This document shows, piece after piece, positions 7,932-16,361 of a DNA stretch of 64,000 nucleotides. The notes under the pieces are model-generated. The model did not search any database and was not told the origin of the DNA. It saw nothing but the letters and a program-made list of their open reading frames with translations. Within the stretch, counting starts at the first letter, position 1. Every line of letters begins with the position of its first letter. Location: NCBI RefSeq assembly GCF_009765995.1, contig NZ_LMUI01000016.1:62001-126000 (forward strand), written 5' to 3'. Both the position numbers and the translations under genes were made by a program. The stretch comes from Methylocapsa sp. S129. GTDB lineage: Bacteria; Pseudomonadota; Alphaproteobacteria; Rhizobiales; Beijerinckiaceae.

Positions 7932-8741
7932 ATGCGTGTGGCGGTCGCTCAGTTAGGTGCAACAAAGGGCGACGCCCGTCGCAATGCGAATGCGGCGTGC
8001 AACATGATTGAGAGGGCTGCGGCCGAAGGGTGCGCACTGGTGGTGCTTCCCGAATGCTGCCTCACGGGTTACGTCTTTGCGGACCGTATCGCGTTGGAGG
8101 CGGCGGCGCTGGATATGGACAGCGCGGAAGTCGCGTCCGTAATCGACGCCTGTAAAATGGGGGCCATCCACGCGGTGGTCGGCCTGTTAGAGAAGGTGGG
8201 CGGCGCGGTCTACAACACCGCGCTTCTCATAGGTCCGGATGGAATCATCGGGCGCCACCGCAAGCAGCATCTGCCTTTCCTGGGAGGCGATCGTTTCGTC
8301 GACCATCCCGATGGAATCGACCCGTCGGTGTTTTCGACCGCGATCGGCGCGATCGGGATCGCCATTTGTTATGAAATCCGATTTCCGGAGATCATCCGGA
8401 CGCTCGTACTGAGCGGCGCCGAAATCGTCGCACTGCCCACGAACTGGCCGAACGCCTCACACATTCTCGCTGATCATTTCACGCCTGTGAGAGCCGCGGA
8501 GAATTTCGTTTATTTCCTTGCCGCCAACCGGAACGATTCAGAGGAAGGCACGGAATTCATGGGGGCCAGCCAAATCGTTGATCCGCTCGGCGCCGTCCTG
8601 ACGCACGCTGGCAAGGAGACGGGCCTGTTTGCGGCGGACATCGATCTTGCCCGCTCGCGCAACAAGACGATCGTCTTTCAATCGGGCGAGTTTGAGATAT
8701 CGCCCTTCAAGGACAGAAAGCCGGATGCCTATCGGCTTTGA
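7932..8741 (+). CDS. Carbon-nitrogen hydrolase (nitrilase superfamily amidohydrolase)
   Basis: A 269-residue nitrilase-superfamily amidase that cleaves C-N bonds in amides or carbamoyl compounds. The Glu-Lys-Cys triad is visible: E41 in VVLPECCLTGY, the lysine in GRHRKQHLPF and the cysteine in GIAICYEIRFPE. Length is normal for the family. Several starts are in frame (GTG 7890, ATG 7911, ATG 7932); 7932 is preferred because MRVAVAQLG is the usual family N-terminus. It leads a plus-strand series with a cyclase and a Pot-type importer, which suggests the importer brings in an amide or nitrogen compound. Confidence 0.88.
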   Translation: MRVAVAQLGATKGDARRNANAACNMIERAAAEGCALVVLPECCLTGYVFADRIALEAAALDMDSAEVASVIDACKMGAIHAVVGLLEKVGGAVYNTALLIGPDGIIGRHRKQHLPFLGGDRFVDHPDGIDPSVFSTAIGAIGIAICYEIRFPEIIRTLVLSGAEIVALPTNWPNASHILADHFTPVRAAENFVYFLAANRNDSEEGTEFMGASQIVDPLGAVLTHAGKETGLFAADIDLARSRNKTIVFQSGEFEISPFKDRKPDAYRL

Positions 8742-8785
8742 ACCGATGGCCAACACTGAGGAATTCAACGAGCCGGGAGAAAGCC

Positions 8786-9757
8786 ATGTGCGTTGCATGT
8801 TATGTCGACGAGGCGATGAAAGCGAAGATCGTCGCCTACAACGCCGAGTTTCATAAGGTCTCCAAGAGCCCTTATGGGAAAGACGATGAGATCGGCATGC
8901 TGAACCTCATTGATGCGCGCTCGCGCTCGGCGATCCTGAGCCGCGCCGACGCCTCAAAGGTGTTTGATCTGTCCGTCGATCATTTCGTCGGCATGCCCGG
9001 CTGGTTCGGCGCGGGCGACCAGCCTTATCAGATATGGATGACGCATACGCCGGCCGGCGAAATCGTCGACAACAGCATGGGGGTGAGCCTGGAGGCCAAC
9101 CAACTCGTCGGCTATTCCGGCGATAGCATCTCGATGTACACCCATTGCGGGACGCACATCGATACGTTCAACCACTTCGGTTACAACGGCCAAATATTCA
9201 ATGAATTTAGCGCCAAAGAACATCTAGGCAGCCGGGTGTGGGACAGGTGTGGGGCGGAAAAGCACCCGCCGATCTTCGCACGCGGCGTGTTGCTGGATGT
9301 CGCCGCCCTGCATGGCGTTCCCACCTTGCCGCCGAGCCACGCGATCGGCGAAGAAGACCTGAAGGGGTGCCTGAAGCGGCAGAGCCTCGCGCTCAAACCG
9401 GGCGACGTGGTGCTGATCCATACCGGACAAATGAAGCTCTGGCCCGACATCGCCTTCGTCGCCAATACGCCGGGCCTCAATCGGCAGGGCGCCGAATTCC
9501 TGGCCAAGAACGGCGCAATCATGATCGGCGCCGACAACCTGACGCTGGAGCAGACGCCGTCCGCGGAGCCGGTGAATTTCTTCCCGGTCCACACTTATCT
9601 CTTGGCCGAGGCGGGCGTTCCAATTCTGGAGATGGCCTATCTCGACGAATTGGTTGAGGAGCGCGTCTACGAGTTCGCCTTCTTCGGGGCGTGCATCAAG
9701 CTGCGTGGAGCGACGGGCGCTCCGATGCGCCCCGTCGCCATGCCGCTGACGAACTAG
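8786..9757 (+). CDS. Cyclase family protein (kynurenine formamidase-like metal hydrolase)
   Basis: A 323-residue member of the cyclase family (PF04199), metal-dependent hydrolases that include bacterial kynurenine formamidase and isatin hydrolase. The signature HCGTHIDTFNHFG carries the metal-binding histidines and aspartate. ATG 8786 has a GGGAGAAA ribosome site 4 to 5 bases upstream. It lies 44 bases after the nitrilase gene. The pairing of two amide/ring hydrolases points to stepwise hydrolysis of a cyclic or formylated nitrogen compound, but the substrate is unknown. Confidence 0.87.
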   Translation: MCVACYVDEAMKAKIVAYNAEFHKVSKSPYGKDDEIGMLNLIDARSRSAILSRADASKVFDLSVDHFVGMPGWFGAGDQPYQIWMTHTPAGEIVDNSMGVSLEANQLVGYSGDSISMYTHCGTHIDTFNHFGYNGQIFNEFSAKEHLGSRVWDRCGAEKHPPIFARGVLLDVAALHGVPTLPPSHAIGEEDLKGCLKRQSLALKPGDVVLIHTGQMKLWPDIAFVANTPGLNRQGAEFLAKNGAIMIGADNLTLEQTPSAEPVNFFPVHTYLLAEAGVPILEMAYLDELVEERVYEFAFFGACIKLRGATGAPMRPVAMPLTN

Positions 9758-9855
9758 AGAGTTCGGCGGGACACGTGACCCCTAATGTCGTTTCCGCAAA
9801 CCCGTTGTCCGCCCAAGCCACGACCGGGCGATGAGTTCAACTCTGGTTGGAGATC

Positions 9856-10938
9856 ATGCAGCCGCTGCTCACCCTTAACGGGATCGAACGACGTTACGGC
9901 GATGTCGCGGCGTTGGACGGCGTCAGCTTTTCGGTGGCGCCTGGCGCCTATGTGGCGCTTCTGGGACCCAGCGGGTCTGGCAAGACAACGCTCCTGCGCG
10001 TCATCGCGGGCTTCGAGCAGCCGGACGCCGGCCATGTCGTTTTTGACGGACGTCGCATCCGCGATATTCCCACGCATCGGCGCGGCATCGGCATCGTCTT
10101 CCAGAATTTCGCGCTGTTTCCGCACCTGACAGTGGAGAAGAACGTGTCGTTTGGCCTGCTGAACCGGGAGAGCGAGACGAATATGGATCGCCGGGCGATC
10201 GATGCGAAGGTCCGCGACATGATTGCCCTCGTCGGCCTGAAAGGCCTCGAAAGTCGGGATATGCATCAAATTTCGGGCGGGCAGCGCCAGCGTGTGGCCC
10301 TCGCGCGAACGCTGGTGACCGAGCCTCGGCTTGTGCTGCTCGACGAGCCGCTCGGCGCCCTCGACGCCAATCTTCGAGCGCGGATGCGGGACGAGCTGCG
10401 CAGCCTGCACGACCGCTTGGGCGTTACTTTCTTGCATGTGACCGGGAGCGAAGCCGAAGCGTTGGCGATGGGCGATACGATCATCGTTCTTGACCGGGGG
10501 CGGATCGCTCAGGTCGACCTTGCCGAATCGATCTACAATCATCCCGCATCGCCGCAGGTCGCCCGTCTTCTCAATTGCTACAATCTCTTCGAAGGGGCAG
10601 TCGAGGGCCGCGAATTCGTGAGCAGCGTGGGGCGCTTCCCGCTTGACGGCGCGCGAGCTCCAGGGCGCCCGGGCAAGGCCAGCGCCTACGCCATCCGTCA
10701 TGACCGGATCGCCGTACGCCCCGTCGATAGGCCTATTTCCCCCGATGAAGCGGGCCTCGCCGCGACTTTCGTGGCCAGCGAGTACAGCGGCTCATCCGTA
10801 CTTTCCTTCTTCGCGACGGCGGGAGGGCAAGTCATCGAGGTGGAGGATCACCTCAGTCTCCGCGAGCCGCCGAACTATGCGCAGAAGCAAGGCTACGCTC
10901 TCGCGTGGGAGCCGCGCGATGCGCTGGTTTTTGCGTGA
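9856..10938 (+). CDS. Pot-type ABC importer ATPase lacking the switch histidine
   Basis: A 360-residue ATPase with Walker A GPSGSGKTT, Q-loop FQNFALFPHLTV, signature ISGGQRQRVALA, Walker B VLLDEPLGALD and a C-terminal TOBE-like domain. The region that should read VTHDQ instead reads HVTGSEAEALAMGD, so the conserved switch histidine is replaced by glycine while the catalytic glutamate is kept. ATG 9856 has GGAG five bases upstream. It is followed by two permeases, a binding protein and a second, canonical ATPase, so the two may form a heterodimer with one atypical site. Confidence 0.9.
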   Translation: MQPLLTLNGIERRYGDVAALDGVSFSVAPGAYVALLGPSGSGKTTLLRVIAGFEQPDAGHVVFDGRRIRDIPTHRRGIGIVFQNFALFPHLTVEKNVSFGLLNRESETNMDRRAIDAKVRDMIALVGLKGLESRDMHQISGGQRQRVALARTLVTEPRLVLLDEPLGALDANLRARMRDELRSLHDRLGVTFLHVTGSEAEALAMGDTIIVLDRGRIAQVDLAESIYNHPASPQVARLLNCYNLFEGAVEGREFVSSVGRFPLDGARAPGRPGKASAYAIRHDRIAVRPVDRPISPDEAGLAATFVASEYSGSSVLSFFATAGGQVIEVEDHLSLREPPNYAQKQGYALAWEPRDALVFA

Positions 10939-10964
10939 TGGTCGCCACGAGAGACGAGAGTGAG

Positions 10965-11873
10965 ATGACCACGACAACGACGACGATTGCGGCTGAGAAT
11001 GCCCATGTTGATCCCCCGCCAAGAAATAACGGCGCCCGAGTCGCTTATTGGCTGATCGCTCCTGGCGTCGTCTGGATGGGGCTGTTCCTCGTCCTTCCGA
11101 TGCTCATGATCGTCTACGTCTCCTTCTGGACGCAAACCACATTCAAGATCGAGCCGATACTGACGACAAAGAGCTGGGTCACGTTCTTCGCCAGCGACAC
11201 CTATCTTGGCGCCCTTGGAACCACCGTCAGGATCTGGCTCACAGTTCTCGCCACGACCCTCCTCGTGGGATATCCGAGCGCTCTATTCGTCGGCCTGTTC
11301 GTCAAGAACAAGACGATCCAGACGGTGCTTCTGACGCTTTGCGTCATTCCGTTCTGGACCTCCTTCCTGATCCGCGTGCTGGCGTGGCGGCCGATGCTGG
11401 GCAAGGAAGGGGCGATCAATCTCATCCTGATGAAGTTCGGAATCATCACTCAGCCGATCGAGGCGCTGCTGTTTTCCGACCTTTCCGTTGTGATCGGCAT
11501 GACGCAGATCTATTGCGTGTTCATGGTCGGGCCGATCGCCTTCATGCTCGCGCGCATCGACCCCAACATCATCGAGGCGGCGCGCGATCTTGGCGCAGGC
11601 TTTTGGCGCATCTTCCGCACCATCATTCTTCCCCTGTCGATGCCGGGCGTGGTGGTCGGCGCGATCTTCGTCTCAGTCATGGTGCTGGGCGAATTCGCCA
11701 CTTCGGCTGCGCTGTCGGGGCGCAAGGTCAACCTTCTCGGCAACATCATCGTCACCCAGGTCGGCTCGCTGAAATGGGCGTTCGCGGCCGTCGCCGGCGT
11801 GATTCTCACCATCGTCATCGGCGCTGTCGTCGCTGGGCTCTTGCGCATCGTCGATCTGCGTAACGAACTTTGA
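10965..11873 (+). CDS. ABC importer permease, PotB-like
   Basis: A 302-residue inner-membrane permease with about six hydrophobic segments and the coupling-helix EAA region (IIEAARDLGAGFWRIFRTII). A long soluble N-terminus rich in threonine precedes the first membrane segment (WLIAPGVVWMGLFLVLP). ATG 10938 overlaps the ATPase stop as an ATGA-type junction and is a plausible alternative start, adding nine residues. It is part of the 9856-15252 transporter. Confidence 0.9.
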   Translation: MTTTTTTIAAENAHVDPPPRNNGARVAYWLIAPGVVWMGLFLVLPMLMIVYVSFWTQTTFKIEPILTTKSWVTFFASDTYLGALGTTVRIWLTVLATTLLVGYPSALFVGLFVKNKTIQTVLLTLCVIPFWTSFLIRVLAWRPMLGKEGAINLILMKFGIITQPIEALLFSDLSVVIGMTQIYCVFMVGPIAFMLARIDPNIIEAARDLGAGFWRIFRTIILPLSMPGVVVGAIFVSVMVLGEFATSAALSGRKVNLLGNIIVTQVGSLKWAFAAVAGVILTIVIGAVVAGLLRIVDLRNEL

Positions 11874-11883
11874 GGGAGCCGTC

Positions 11884-12726
11884 ATGCAATCCGCTGTCAT
11901 GAAGCCCGCGCTCGCCCTCTACACGACGCTGTTCCTCGTCTTCCTCTACGCGCCTTTCGCGATTCTGGCCATTTTGTCGTTCCAGACCGGGCCCGAGGGC
12001 GGACCGCAGTTTCCGATCATCGAATGGTCGAGCTATTGGTACCAGCATCTTTTCGGCTTGGCGCCCCCCTCCCGCGTTGCGCCGTTGCCGATCGGCGAGA
12101 GCCTGTTTCGCTCGATGACGCTGGCTTTCATGACGATGATCGTCTCGACCGTCCTCGGCGTGATGTCGGCGCAGGCCTTTCGTAGCCGGTTCAAAGGGTC
12201 AGGGATTGTCTTCTACCTGATCGTATTGGGGATGATGGTTCCAGGCGTCCTGGTCGGCCTCGGCATGGCGCTGGTGGCGAATTTTTTCGGCATCGACCGT
12301 CACTGGTGGAGCACGGCCTTCGTATTACACGTGGTCTATACCTTTCCCTTTGCCTTCCTGGTGATGCTGGCGATCTTCAACCGGTTCGACAAGAGCGTCG
12401 AAGAAGCGTCCTGGTCACTGGGCGTCTCACCTGCACGCACATTCCGGAAGGTGACGTTCCCTCTGATCTTCCCCGGCGTCCTCTCGGCGATGCTATTCGC
12501 CTTCACGTTGTCCTACGACGAGTTCTCTCGCACGCTCTTCGCTTCCGGCCGCGATCTCACCTTGCCGCTGGCGATCTACGGCACATTCGCCGTTGAGATC
12601 CACCCGAACGTCTTCGCCTTCGGCGTGCTGACGACGCTGTTCTCCTTCGCTTTGCTGGGCGTCTACGCCATCCTGATGAGTCTTTCCGTCCGACGCGCGC
12701 GGCGCATCGCGATTCAGGAGGAATGA
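11884..12726 (+). CDS. ABC importer permease, PotC-like
   Basis: The second 280-residue inner-membrane permease of the 9856-15252 importer, with hydrophobic segments starting at LALYTTLFLVFLYAPFAIL and the EAA coupling loop around SVEEASWSLGVSPARTFRKV. It starts 10 bases after the PotB-like gene. PotB and PotC types form the heterodimeric channel. A 119-base gap follows before the binding-protein gene. Confidence 0.9.
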   Translation: MQSAVMKPALALYTTLFLVFLYAPFAILAILSFQTGPEGGPQFPIIEWSSYWYQHLFGLAPPSRVAPLPIGESLFRSMTLAFMTMIVSTVLGVMSAQAFRSRFKGSGIVFYLIVLGMMVPGVLVGLGMALVANFFGIDRHWWSTAFVLHVVYTFPFAFLVMLAIFNRFDKSVEEASWSLGVSPARTFRKVTFPLIFPGVLSAMLFAFTLSYDEFSRTLFASGRDLTLPLAIYGTFAVEIHPNVFAFGVLTTLFSFALLGVYAILMSLSVRRARRIAIQEE

Positions 12727-12845
12727 GGACGACGACACACGAGGATTTGCGGTTCCATTCCGAGCCGCCGCTGGACCCTGCCGCCCGAAGGGTGCGCCGA
12801 CATGAAGTGGGCACGAGCACAAACATCAGCAACCAGAGGTGAACC

Positions 12846-14081
12846 ATGTCTGACAAAACGGAAGTAACACGCCGATCCCTGCTGAAGGCCTCGGCAGGCG
12901 CAATGGCGTTGACGCTGGGGGGCGGCACGCCGTTCCTGTCGTCCAGCCAGGCCTATGCGAAGGCTTCATCGCTCGCGAGCGAGCAACTCCGCACGATCGG
13001 CCTGTCCGTGACTGTGCAGGAACGCATTCTCGCCGATTTCAAGGCCGCGTCGGGCGTCGGCGCGACTTCGGGCACGGCGGCGACGACGCCAGACGGTCAG
13101 ACCAAGATTTTGTCGGGGTCCTCGGACTATGATTGCTGGGAGCCGACCGCCGAGCGGCTGCCCGCCGTCGTGATGACCAAGAGCATTTCGCCAATTCCCA
13201 CGAGCGCGATCAAGAACTGGTCCGCGATCCGCGACACCTTCACCACGCCTAATCCAAAGTGGGGCCCGAAAGCGCAGATCACCGGACAGATATGGGCCGA
13301 TGCGAGTCGGACGGAACTTTGGATGGCGCCGGCGGTCTATAATTACGACTCTGTCGGCTACAACCCGGATGTCCTGTCCGCGGAAGAAGCCAATAGCTGG
13401 ACGGCGATCTTCGACCCCAAATGGAAAGGCAAATCCGGCCTCAACACCGATCCGCTGACCGCTCTTGGCCAGGCTTTCATGGCGATGAATACGCTCGGCC
13501 TGTCGAACGTCAAGAACCCGGCCAATCCTTCAGCCGCGGAGATCGACGAAGCGGTGAAGTTCATTGTCTCGAAGAAGAAGGGCGGTCAATTCCGAGCGCT
13601 GTGGGGCGATTTCGGCGAACTCGTCAATCTCCTGGTGTCGGGAGAAATGGTGGTTTGCGACGCCTGGCAGCCCGCCGTGATGGCGGTGAAGGCGCAGGGG
13701 AAGGCTTGCAAATACGCCGTCCCGAAGGAGGGTTATCGCGGATGGGCGATCGGTCCGACCCTGATCGCCAGCAGCCCCAACAAGGAAGCCGTGTTCGCCT
13801 ATGCCGACTACTGGCTTTCCGGGCCGCCGGGGGTCGCCGTCTCCGAGCAGGGCTATTATTCGCCGTCCACCAACATCAAGAAGGCGATGTCGCCTGAGAA
13901 ATATGCTTTCTGGTACGAAGGCAAGCCGTGGGTCGGCGCGACCGAGCGCGGCATCAAGGAAGGCGACCTGCGCGACGGCGGTTCGCTTGAGGAACGCGCG
14001 TCGAAGGTCGCCTACTGGCACCAATGGCCGGATGAGTACGACCATCTGATCCAGAAGTGGGATGAATTCCTCAGCGCCTGA
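12846..14081 (+). CDS. Extracellular solute-binding protein, PotD/PotF-like, Tat-exported
   Basis: A 411-residue periplasmic binding protein for the 9856-15252 importer. The N-terminus carries a twin-arginine motif (TRRSLLKASAG) followed by a hydrophobic stretch and a likely signal-peptidase site near QAYAKA, so it is probably exported folded. The body matches family 1 or PotD-type binding proteins that carry polyamines, amides or small acids. A 12-bp GC-rich hairpin lies immediately after its stop codon, consistent with higher mRNA stability for the binding protein. Confidence 0.9.
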   Translation: MSDKTEVTRRSLLKASAGAMALTLGGGTPFLSSSQAYAKASSLASEQLRTIGLSVTVQERILADFKAASGVGATSGTAATTPDGQTKILSGSSDYDCWEPTAERLPAVVMTKSISPIPTSAIKNWSAIRDTFTTPNPKWGPKAQITGQIWADASRTELWMAPAVYNYDSVGYNPDVLSAEEANSWTAIFDPKWKGKSGLNTDPLTALGQAFMAMNTLGLSNVKNPANPSAAEIDEAVKFIVSKKKGGQFRALWGDFGELVNLLVSGEMVVCDAWQPAVMAVKAQGKACKYAVPKEGYRGWAIGPTLIASSPNKEAVFAYADYWLSGPPGVAVSEQGYYSPSTNIKKAMSPEKYAFWYEGKPWVGATERGIKEGDLRDGGSLEERASKVAYWHQWPDEYDHLIQKWDEFLSA

Positions 14082-14091
14082 CGCGGGCTTC

Positions 14092-14124
14092 GGCGCCGGA
14101 CGGGGGAGGTCTCCGTCCGGCGCC
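14092..14124 (+). other. Intercistronic GC-rich hairpin after binding-protein gene
   Basis: GGCGCCGGACGG (14092-14103) pairs perfectly with CCGTCCGGCGCC (14113-14124) across a nine-base loop. It starts 11 bases after the binding-protein stop and ends 28 bases before the next ATPase start. There is no T-tract, so an mRNA-stabilising or partial-readthrough role is more likely than full termination. Confidence 0.7.
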
Positions 14125-14151
14125 ATTGGCAGAAATATCGGGAGAACAGGC

Positions 14152-15252
14152 GTGCAGAGCGATCTCGAACTGATCAAGGTGGGCAAAGTCTACGACAACG
14201 GCACACCGGCGGTCGTCGACTTCGATCTGACGGTGGCGAGAGGCGAATTCATTGCGTTTCTCGGTCCGTCTGGCTGCGGAAAGACCACGACGCTGCGGAT
14301 GATCGGCGGCTTTGAGGCGATATCGGCGGGCGACATCCGGATCCGCGGTCAGCGCATCAATGATTTGCCGCCGGAACGGCGGCCGACGTCGATGATCTTT
14401 CAAAGTTATGCGCTTTTCCCTCACATGACGGTGCGCCGCAACATCAGCTACGGACTGGAAGTGAAGCGCGTGCCGAAGGTCGAGCGCGACGCCAAAGTCG
14501 ATCGCATGCTCGCGACGCTCGGCCTTGAGGACATAGCCGACCGACGCGTCAACAATCTGTCAGGCGGCCAGCGCCAACGCATCGCCTTGGCGCGAGGACT
14601 GGTGGTGGAGCCCGAGATTCTGCTCCTTGACGAGCCTTTGGGCGCCCTCGATGCAAATTTGCGCAGGACCATCCAGAACGAACTCAAAATCCTTCAGAAG
14701 ACGCTGGGCATAACATTCGTCTTTGTAACCCATGCGCAATCAGAGGCGCTGTCGCTGTCGGACCGCGTCGTCGTCATGAATCAGGGGCGGATCGAACAGG
14801 TCAGCACGCCGCTTGCGCTCTATACGCGGCCAGCAACTCTGTTCGTCGCCCAGTTCATCGGCAACAACATCATCTTCGATGGCGCCGTGACGATGACCCA
14901 GGGGACGAACGTCCGCGTCAAGACCCCGCTTGGGTTGCTGACGGGTTCAGCAAATGAAAACTTCGAAGCAGGTCGATTGGCCAAGATCATTGTTCCGACC
15001 GAGGCCGTGCAATTGCACCAGGCGAATAAGCGAGATGAGGTGCTTGTTCGAAATGATGGGAATGCGATCTCCGCTGTTGTCGGCCGTTCAAGCGTCGTCG
15101 GCCATGTCCAACGTCTGTCGGTCGACCTTCCCACCGGTCGCGCGCTCTCGCTCGAAGCGCATGTCGACAAATATCCTGGCGACCAATTCCAGCGCGGCGG
15201 AGAGGTGCTGCTCACCTGGCCGGCCGCCGCGGCGACGGTCATCGCCGCCTGA
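14152..15252 (+). CDS. Pot-type ABC importer ATPase (second, canonical)
   Basis: A 366-residue ATPase with all motifs intact: Walker A GPSGCGKTT, Q-loop FQSYALFPHMTV, signature LSGGQRQRIALA, Walker B LLLDEPLGALD and switch histidine in FVTHAQSEALSLSD, plus a TOBE-like C-terminus. The GTG start at 14152 is chosen because GGGAGAA lies 7 to 10 bases upstream; longer starts would overlap the previous gene. It is the second ATPase in one importer locus and complements the atypical one at 9856. Confidence 0.9.
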   Translation: MQSDLELIKVGKVYDNGTPAVVDFDLTVARGEFIAFLGPSGCGKTTTLRMIGGFEAISAGDIRIRGQRINDLPPERRPTSMIFQSYALFPHMTVRRNISYGLEVKRVPKVERDAKVDRMLATLGLEDIADRRVNNLSGGQRQRIALARGLVVEPEILLLDEPLGALDANLRRTIQNELKILQKTLGITFVFVTHAQSEALSLSDRVVVMNQGRIEQVSTPLALYTRPATLFVAQFIGNNIIFDGAVTMTQGTNVRVKTPLGLLTGSANENFEAGRLAKIIVPTEAVQLHQANKRDEVLVRNDGNAISAVVGRSSVVGHVQRLSVDLPTGRALSLEAHVDKYPGDQFQRGGEVLLTWPAAAATVIAA

Positions 15253-15289
15253 TGGCGCGCTTTTCACGATGCACATGGGGTCTCAGGCC

Positions 15290-16207
15290 ATGAACGGACA
15301 ATATCCGATTCTCGTAACGGGCGCCGCTGGCCTCGTCGGACGAGCGGTGTTGCGGCGGCTGACGGCGCTGAAACAGGCCTTTGTCGCGATCGACCGGATT
15401 GCAGTCCATGTCGACGGCGCCTTGGTCGCAGCGGCCGACCTAACCGATGGCCATCGCTTGCATGCTCTCGTTCGACGTCAACCATTGGCTGGAATCATTC
15501 ACTGCGGCGCGATTTCCGGGCCAATGCTTGGCAAGGACAACCCATTCTCGATCGTCGAAACGAATATTGTGGGAACGGCCAATCTTCTCGAAATTGCCCG
15601 AATCCACGCCATTCCCCGTTTCGTCTTCTGCTCATCATGCAGCGTATATGGATCGCCCGGCAACGTTCCGATAACAGAGCACGCGCCGCTGCGGCCGACC
15701 TCAGTCTATGGCGCAAGCAAAGTGGCCGGAGAGCAATTGGTGGCCGCCTATTCGGCCGAACATCGACTGGATGGCGTGAGCTTGCGCTTGTCCTGGGTCT
15801 ACGGGCCGGAACGCACGACCGACTGCCTTCTTCGGGATATGGTCAGAGCCGCGATCGCCGAACGTCCTTTTTCACGGCCCTGGGGCAAAGGATTTCCTCG
15901 CCAGTACATCCACGCCGACGACGCTGCGGTAGCCCTTGTCGCCGCTCTTGGGACCTCGTCTCTCCCACGCACGGAATACGCCATCACAGGAGATCGCGTA
16001 GATACGTTAGATGAGGTCGCCGAATTGGTTCGGTCCGTGTTTCCGAAATCCATCATCAGCCTGGGAAGCGGCGTCGATCCTCTTGACGATCTGCAAGGCC
16101 GCATCGACATCCGCGCCGCCAGGAGAGACCTGGGTTTTGCCCCGGTTGTCGACCTGCGAGATGGGATCCAAGGCTTGGCGGAAAGGCTGTCGAGCGCGCC
16201 ACCTTAA
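15290..16207 (+). CDS. NAD-dependent epimerase/dehydratase
   Basis: A 305-residue extended SDR with the NAD motif TGAAGLVGRAV at the N-terminus, a serine/threonine segment VFCSSCSVYGS and the active-site TSVYGASKVAGEQL (YxxxK). The family covers sugar-nucleotide epimerases, dehydratases and sugar-acid dehydrogenases. ATGs at 15269 and 15275 are alternative starts; 15290 is preferred because the Rossmann strand begins directly after it. It sits 37 bases after the ATPase and probably belongs to the same transcript. The substrate is unknown. Confidence 0.87.
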   Translation: MNGQYPILVTGAAGLVGRAVLRRLTALKQAFVAIDRIAVHVDGALVAAADLTDGHRLHALVRRQPLAGIIHCGAISGPMLGKDNPFSIVETNIVGTANLLEIARIHAIPRFVFCSSCSVYGSPGNVPITEHAPLRPTSVYGASKVAGEQLVAAYSAEHRLDGVSLRLSWVYGPERTTDCLLRDMVRAAIAERPFSRPWGKGFPRQYIHADDAAVALVAALGTSSLPRTEYAITGDRVDTLDEVAELVRSVFPKSIISLGSGVDPLDDLQGRIDIRAARRDLGFAPVVDLRDGIQGLAERLSSAPP

Positions 16208-16361
16208 ACCGGTTCGGGCAAAGCGCGTCTTTCATGCAAGAACGGCCGCGCGCTTCTGGTCGTTATGCCCGCAACGAACGAGGAGACGGCGGCGGTTGTG
16301 CGCGTGCGTGCGACGACCGCATTCCAATCGCGCTGCAAGGCGGCAATTTCGACGTTCCTTG

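Noticed and set aside
9833-9843. GAGTT-C-AACTC palindrome before the ATPase start
   Set aside because: It is short, single-copy and overlaps the ribosome-site region, so an operator call is not supported.
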